A DNA stretch of 34,328 bases from DATGIQ01 sp035295665 (GTDB lineage: Bacteria > Planctomycetota > Planctomycetia > Gemmatales > Gemmataceae), in the NCBI GenBank assembly GCA_035295665.1, contig DATGIQ010000573.1:1-34328 (forward strand), written 5' to 3'. The first letter of the stretch is position 1. Every line of letters begins with the position of its first letter. The translations under genes and the position numbers were made by a program. A model generated the notes under the pieces. That model worked only from the letters and a program-made list of their open reading frames with translations. It ran no database searches and was not told the DNA's origin. Below, one piece after another: positions 32,405-34,328 of the stretch.

Positions 32405-32944
32405 ATGGAGCCATCCGGATTGCTGATCCTGGCCTACATCCTCATCGTCGTGGGCCTGTTCTTGTTGGCCGCGGAATTGTTCATGCCTTCGGGGACCTTT
32501 TTGGTCCTCTCCCTGACTGCCATCGTGATCGGCGTGGCCATGACGTTCCTGTACAGCAATGACCCGACGCGCGGGATCGTGACGTTGATCGGCGTTTTTA
32601 TCGCGATCCCCGCCCTGGGATTTGTGATTTTGCACTATTGGCCCAGGTCACGGATCGGCCGGCGGTTCTTTCTGCACGGGCCGCAGGAGGATGCGACGGT
32701 GGCTTCCATGCCGGTCAACCTGGAGCTCGAACAGCTGCGTGGCCATTTTGGTCGAACCGTTTCGCCGCTCCGCCCGGCCGGCGTAACCGATTTCGATGGC
32801 CGTCGAGTCGATACAATTACCGAGGGCATGATGGTCGACGAAGGACAGTGGGTTCGCTGCGTCGATGTCCGGGCCGGCAAGGTGATCGTTCGCCAGGTGG
32901 AAAAGCCGGATCTCGGGGATCTGGAAAACGCCCTTTTCGAATGA
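32405..32944 (+). CDS. Short NfeD-like membrane protein
   Basis: 179 residues. Two to three hydrophobic segments (about 5-27, 33-50 and 57-78) are followed by a soluble C-terminal domain. GRTVSPLRPAGVTDFDGRRV (about 115-134) and VRCVDVRAGKVIVRQVE (about 149-165) are the OB-fold NfeD signature ('G..G.a.t.LrPsG.v...G.r.dV.'). No protease domain is present. Short NfeDs commonly pair with FloA and are needed for its assembly or localisation. It lies 66 nt after long NfeD and 76 nt before floA. Confidence 0.88.
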   Translation: MEPSGLLILAYILIVVGLFLLAAELFMPSGTFLVLSLTAIVIGVAMTFLYSNDPTRGIVTLIGVFIAIPALGFVILHYWPRSRIGRRFFLHGPQEDATVASMPVNLELEQLRGHFGRTVSPLRPAGVTDFDGRRVDTITEGMMVDEGQWVRCVDVRAGKVIVRQVEKPDLGDLENALFE

Positions 32945-33020
32945 GAGACTCGCAAACTCGTCCCGGCCTCCGTCTTTCTTTCTCGCCAAACAACGCGCTC
33001 CTCTGCGGAGGGGCCTGAAT

Positions 33021-34106
33021 ATGGAGATGCGCATGGAATTCTCTTGGTGGGCTGTCCAACACTCCTTGACCGCTCAAAACGTCCTGACAGGCCAGAATGT
33101 TCTGATCCTCCTGGCCCTGGTCGGTCTGCTCATTTTCATGTTGGTATTGCTGGTGTTTTTCAGTTTTATCAACCTCTGGTTGCAGGCATTCTTGACCGGA
33201 GCCCGGGTGGGCTTTTTCGACCTGGTGGCAATGAAGTTTCGCAAGGTCGATTACGGCATGCTCGTGCGGCAAAAAATCGCCCTGGTCCAGGCCGGCGTCA
33301 AGGTTGGCAACGACGAGCTGGAAGCGCACTACCTGGCCCGTGGCAACGTTCCCAAGGTGGCGACCGCGGTCATCGCCGCCCACAAGGCTGGCATCGACCT
33401 TCCCTGGCGAATCGCTGCAGCCATCGATCTGGCCGGCCGCGACATCTTGGACGCGGTCAAGACGAGCGTGAATCCCAAGGTGATCGATTGCCCCGACCCT
33501 TCCAAGGGCCGGCCGACGCTGGATGGCGTGTGCAAGAATGGCATCCAGCTCAAGGCGCGGGCCCGGGTAACGGTGCGGACCAAGTTGGATCGCCTCGTCG
33601 GCGGGGCCACCGAAGAGACGATCATCGCCCGGGTCGGCGAGGGGATCGTCAAGGCCATTGGCAGCGCCGAGCATCATACCGATGTGTTGGCTAACCCCAA
33701 CTTGATTTCGCAAGCCGTGCTCAAGAATTCGCTCGATTCGCAGACCGCCTTCGAAATTGTCTCGATCGACGTGGCCGAGATCGACGTCGGGGCGAATATC
33801 GGTGCCAACCTCCAGGCGGACCAGGCCGGTGCCGACCTCCGCGTGGCCCAAGCCCGTGCCGAACGGACCCGCGCTGAAGCGGTCGCCCAGGAACAGGTGA
33901 TGCGTGCCCTGGTCGAAGAGAACCGCGCCAAGGTCGTTTTGGCGGAAGCCGAGATTCCGCTGGCCATGGCCCAGGCGTTCCGCGAGGGAAAGTTGGGAGT
34001 CATGGATTACTACAACCTGCGGAATATCCAATCCGACACCGAAATGCGCAATTCGATCGCCACGATCGGCACCCGCAAGGACCGCACCGATCGGCCATTG
34101 GGATAA
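33021..34106 (+). CDS. floA: Flotillin-like protein FloA
   Basis: 361 residues, slightly longer than Bacillus FloA because of an extended N-terminus. The membrane-inserted hairpin lies at about 27-58 (LILLALVGLLIFMLVLLVFF). A PHB-type region follows (ARVTVRTKLDRLVGGATEET), then IVSIDVAEIDVGANIGANLQ and an Ala/Glu-rich coiled coil (DLRVAQARAERTRAEAVAQE) ending in the conserved PLAMAQAFREGKLGVMDYYN. FloA scaffolds functional membrane microdomains with NfeD partners. The ATG at 33021 has GGAGGGG 7 nt upstream. An alternative ATG at 33033 is less well served. Confidence 0.95.
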   Translation: MEMRMEFSWWAVQHSLTAQNVLTGQNVLILLALVGLLIFMLVLLVFFSFINLWLQAFLTGARVGFFDLVAMKFRKVDYGMLVRQKIALVQAGVKVGNDELEAHYLARGNVPKVATAVIAAHKAGIDLPWRIAAAIDLAGRDILDAVKTSVNPKVIDCPDPSKGRPTLDGVCKNGIQLKARARVTVRTKLDRLVGGATEETIIARVGEGIVKAIGSAEHHTDVLANPNLISQAVLKNSLDSQTAFEIVSIDVAEIDVGANIGANLQADQAGADLRVAQARAERTRAEAVAQEQVMRALVEENRAKVVLAEAEIPLAMAQAFREGKLGVMDYYNLRNIQSDTEMRNSIATIGTRKDRTDRPLG

Positions 34107-34123
34107 GAAGCGAGGAGTTTGTC

Positions 34124-34328
34124 ATGCACTGGGAATGGCTGGTTCCGGTCCTGTTTTTCGTGTTCTGGATCGTCAGCAGTCTGCTGCAAGGCGCAGAGAG
34201 GGAACGTGCGCGGATGAATCGGCCACGGTCGGTGCCGGGAGGAGACCGCCCGCCCGGAACGCCCCGTCGGCCCGCCAGCGATATCGACCGCTTTCTGGAA
34301 GAGGTCAACCGCCGTCGTCGCCAAGCAG
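34124..34328 (+). CDS. Small membrane protein downstream of floA, cut by the window end
   Basis: The ATG at 34124 has GAGGAG 6 nt upstream and lies 17 nt after the floA stop, so it is very probably the next gene of the operon. The 68 visible residues hold one N-terminal membrane segment (WLVPVLFFVFWIVSSLL, about 5-21), then a basic, proline-rich cytoplasmic-type stretch and a short DIDRFLEEVNRRRRQ helix. No family is recognised. A FloA-associated accessory protein is the natural guess from position alone. Confidence 0.7.
   Translation, partial: MHWEWLVPVLFFVFWIVSSLLQGAERERARMNRPRSVPGGDRPPGTPRRPASDIDRFLEEVNRRRRQA

Noticed and set aside
32817..34031. 404-codon minus-strand open frame over short NfeD and floA
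   Set aside because: Antisense to FloA, whose sequence is unmistakable; no independent support.

Overview
The window looks like chromosomal DNA of a high-GC planctomycete, most likely from the Gemmata-type (Gemmataceae-like) lineage. The evidence is family-level: a Ser/Thr kinase with C-terminal TPRs and an HLDVKPAN/DFH core, a BBP7-type outer-membrane barrel, a DUF1570 protein, an exported Ser/Thr-rich protein with an LExFExRxLPS-like N-terminus, and an NfeD-NfeD-FloA operon. No rRNA, tRNA, CRISPR array, integrase or intact insertion sequence was recognised. The content is ordinary chromosome with many short operons and a marked use of long intergenic hairpins.

Layout. 1-5421: the tail of a PQQ-propeller protein abuts a convergent kinase-TPR gene. 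A palindromic repeat and a secreted low-complexity protein follow, then a 635-bp stretch with no convincing gene. 5422-8546: xdhC and a mocA-like nucleotidyltransferase (molybdenum hydroxylase maturation) face a LarA-like nickel-pincer isomerase homologue across a long hairpin. 8623-13208: a good sigma-70-type promoter, a very large AsmA/TamB-like envelope protein and an LptF/LptG permease, probably a lipid or LPS transport pair. 13367-16052: a HEAT-TPR protein, a coupled NRDE (TANGO2-like) plus GH2-type sugar-binding-domain pair on the minus strand, and an unusual PII protein without the C-terminal ATP-binding arginines. 16068-20620: an aminotransferase overlapping by 4 nt with a YdiJ-like FAD/Fe-S 2-hydroxyacid dehydrogenase, preceded by what may be a decayed coding region. 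20838-23730: a three-gene 3-hydroxyanthranilate/kynurenine cluster (HAAO, ACMSD, kynureninase). 24087-29788: a BBP7 barrel, an M28 peptidase with a PDZ domain, a small secreted protein and a DUF1570 gluzincin-like protein. 29920-34328: a near-consensus promoter followed by long NfeD, short NfeD, FloA and a small membrane protein cut by the window edge.

How the genes work together. Three groups are biochemically coherent. The kynurenine cluster takes kynurenine or 3-hydroxykynurenine to (3-hydroxy)anthranilate, opens the ring and decarboxylates ACMS, so it is catabolic rather than a route to NAD. The NfeD-FloA operon is a membrane-microdomain module; its long NfeD seems to have lost the catalytic serine in both ClpP-like domains. 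The AsmA-like/LptF pair fits outer-membrane lipid traffic.

The most notable non-coding signals are two copies and one half-copy of a palindrome with core AGCCTGrCGCG, a perfect 58-bp zero-spacer palindrome between convergent genes, and comparable long hairpins at other convergent junctions. I did not find a clearly new defence or mobile system. The strongest candidates for new biology are the truncated PII protein, the serine-less NfeD and the FloA-linked small membrane protein.
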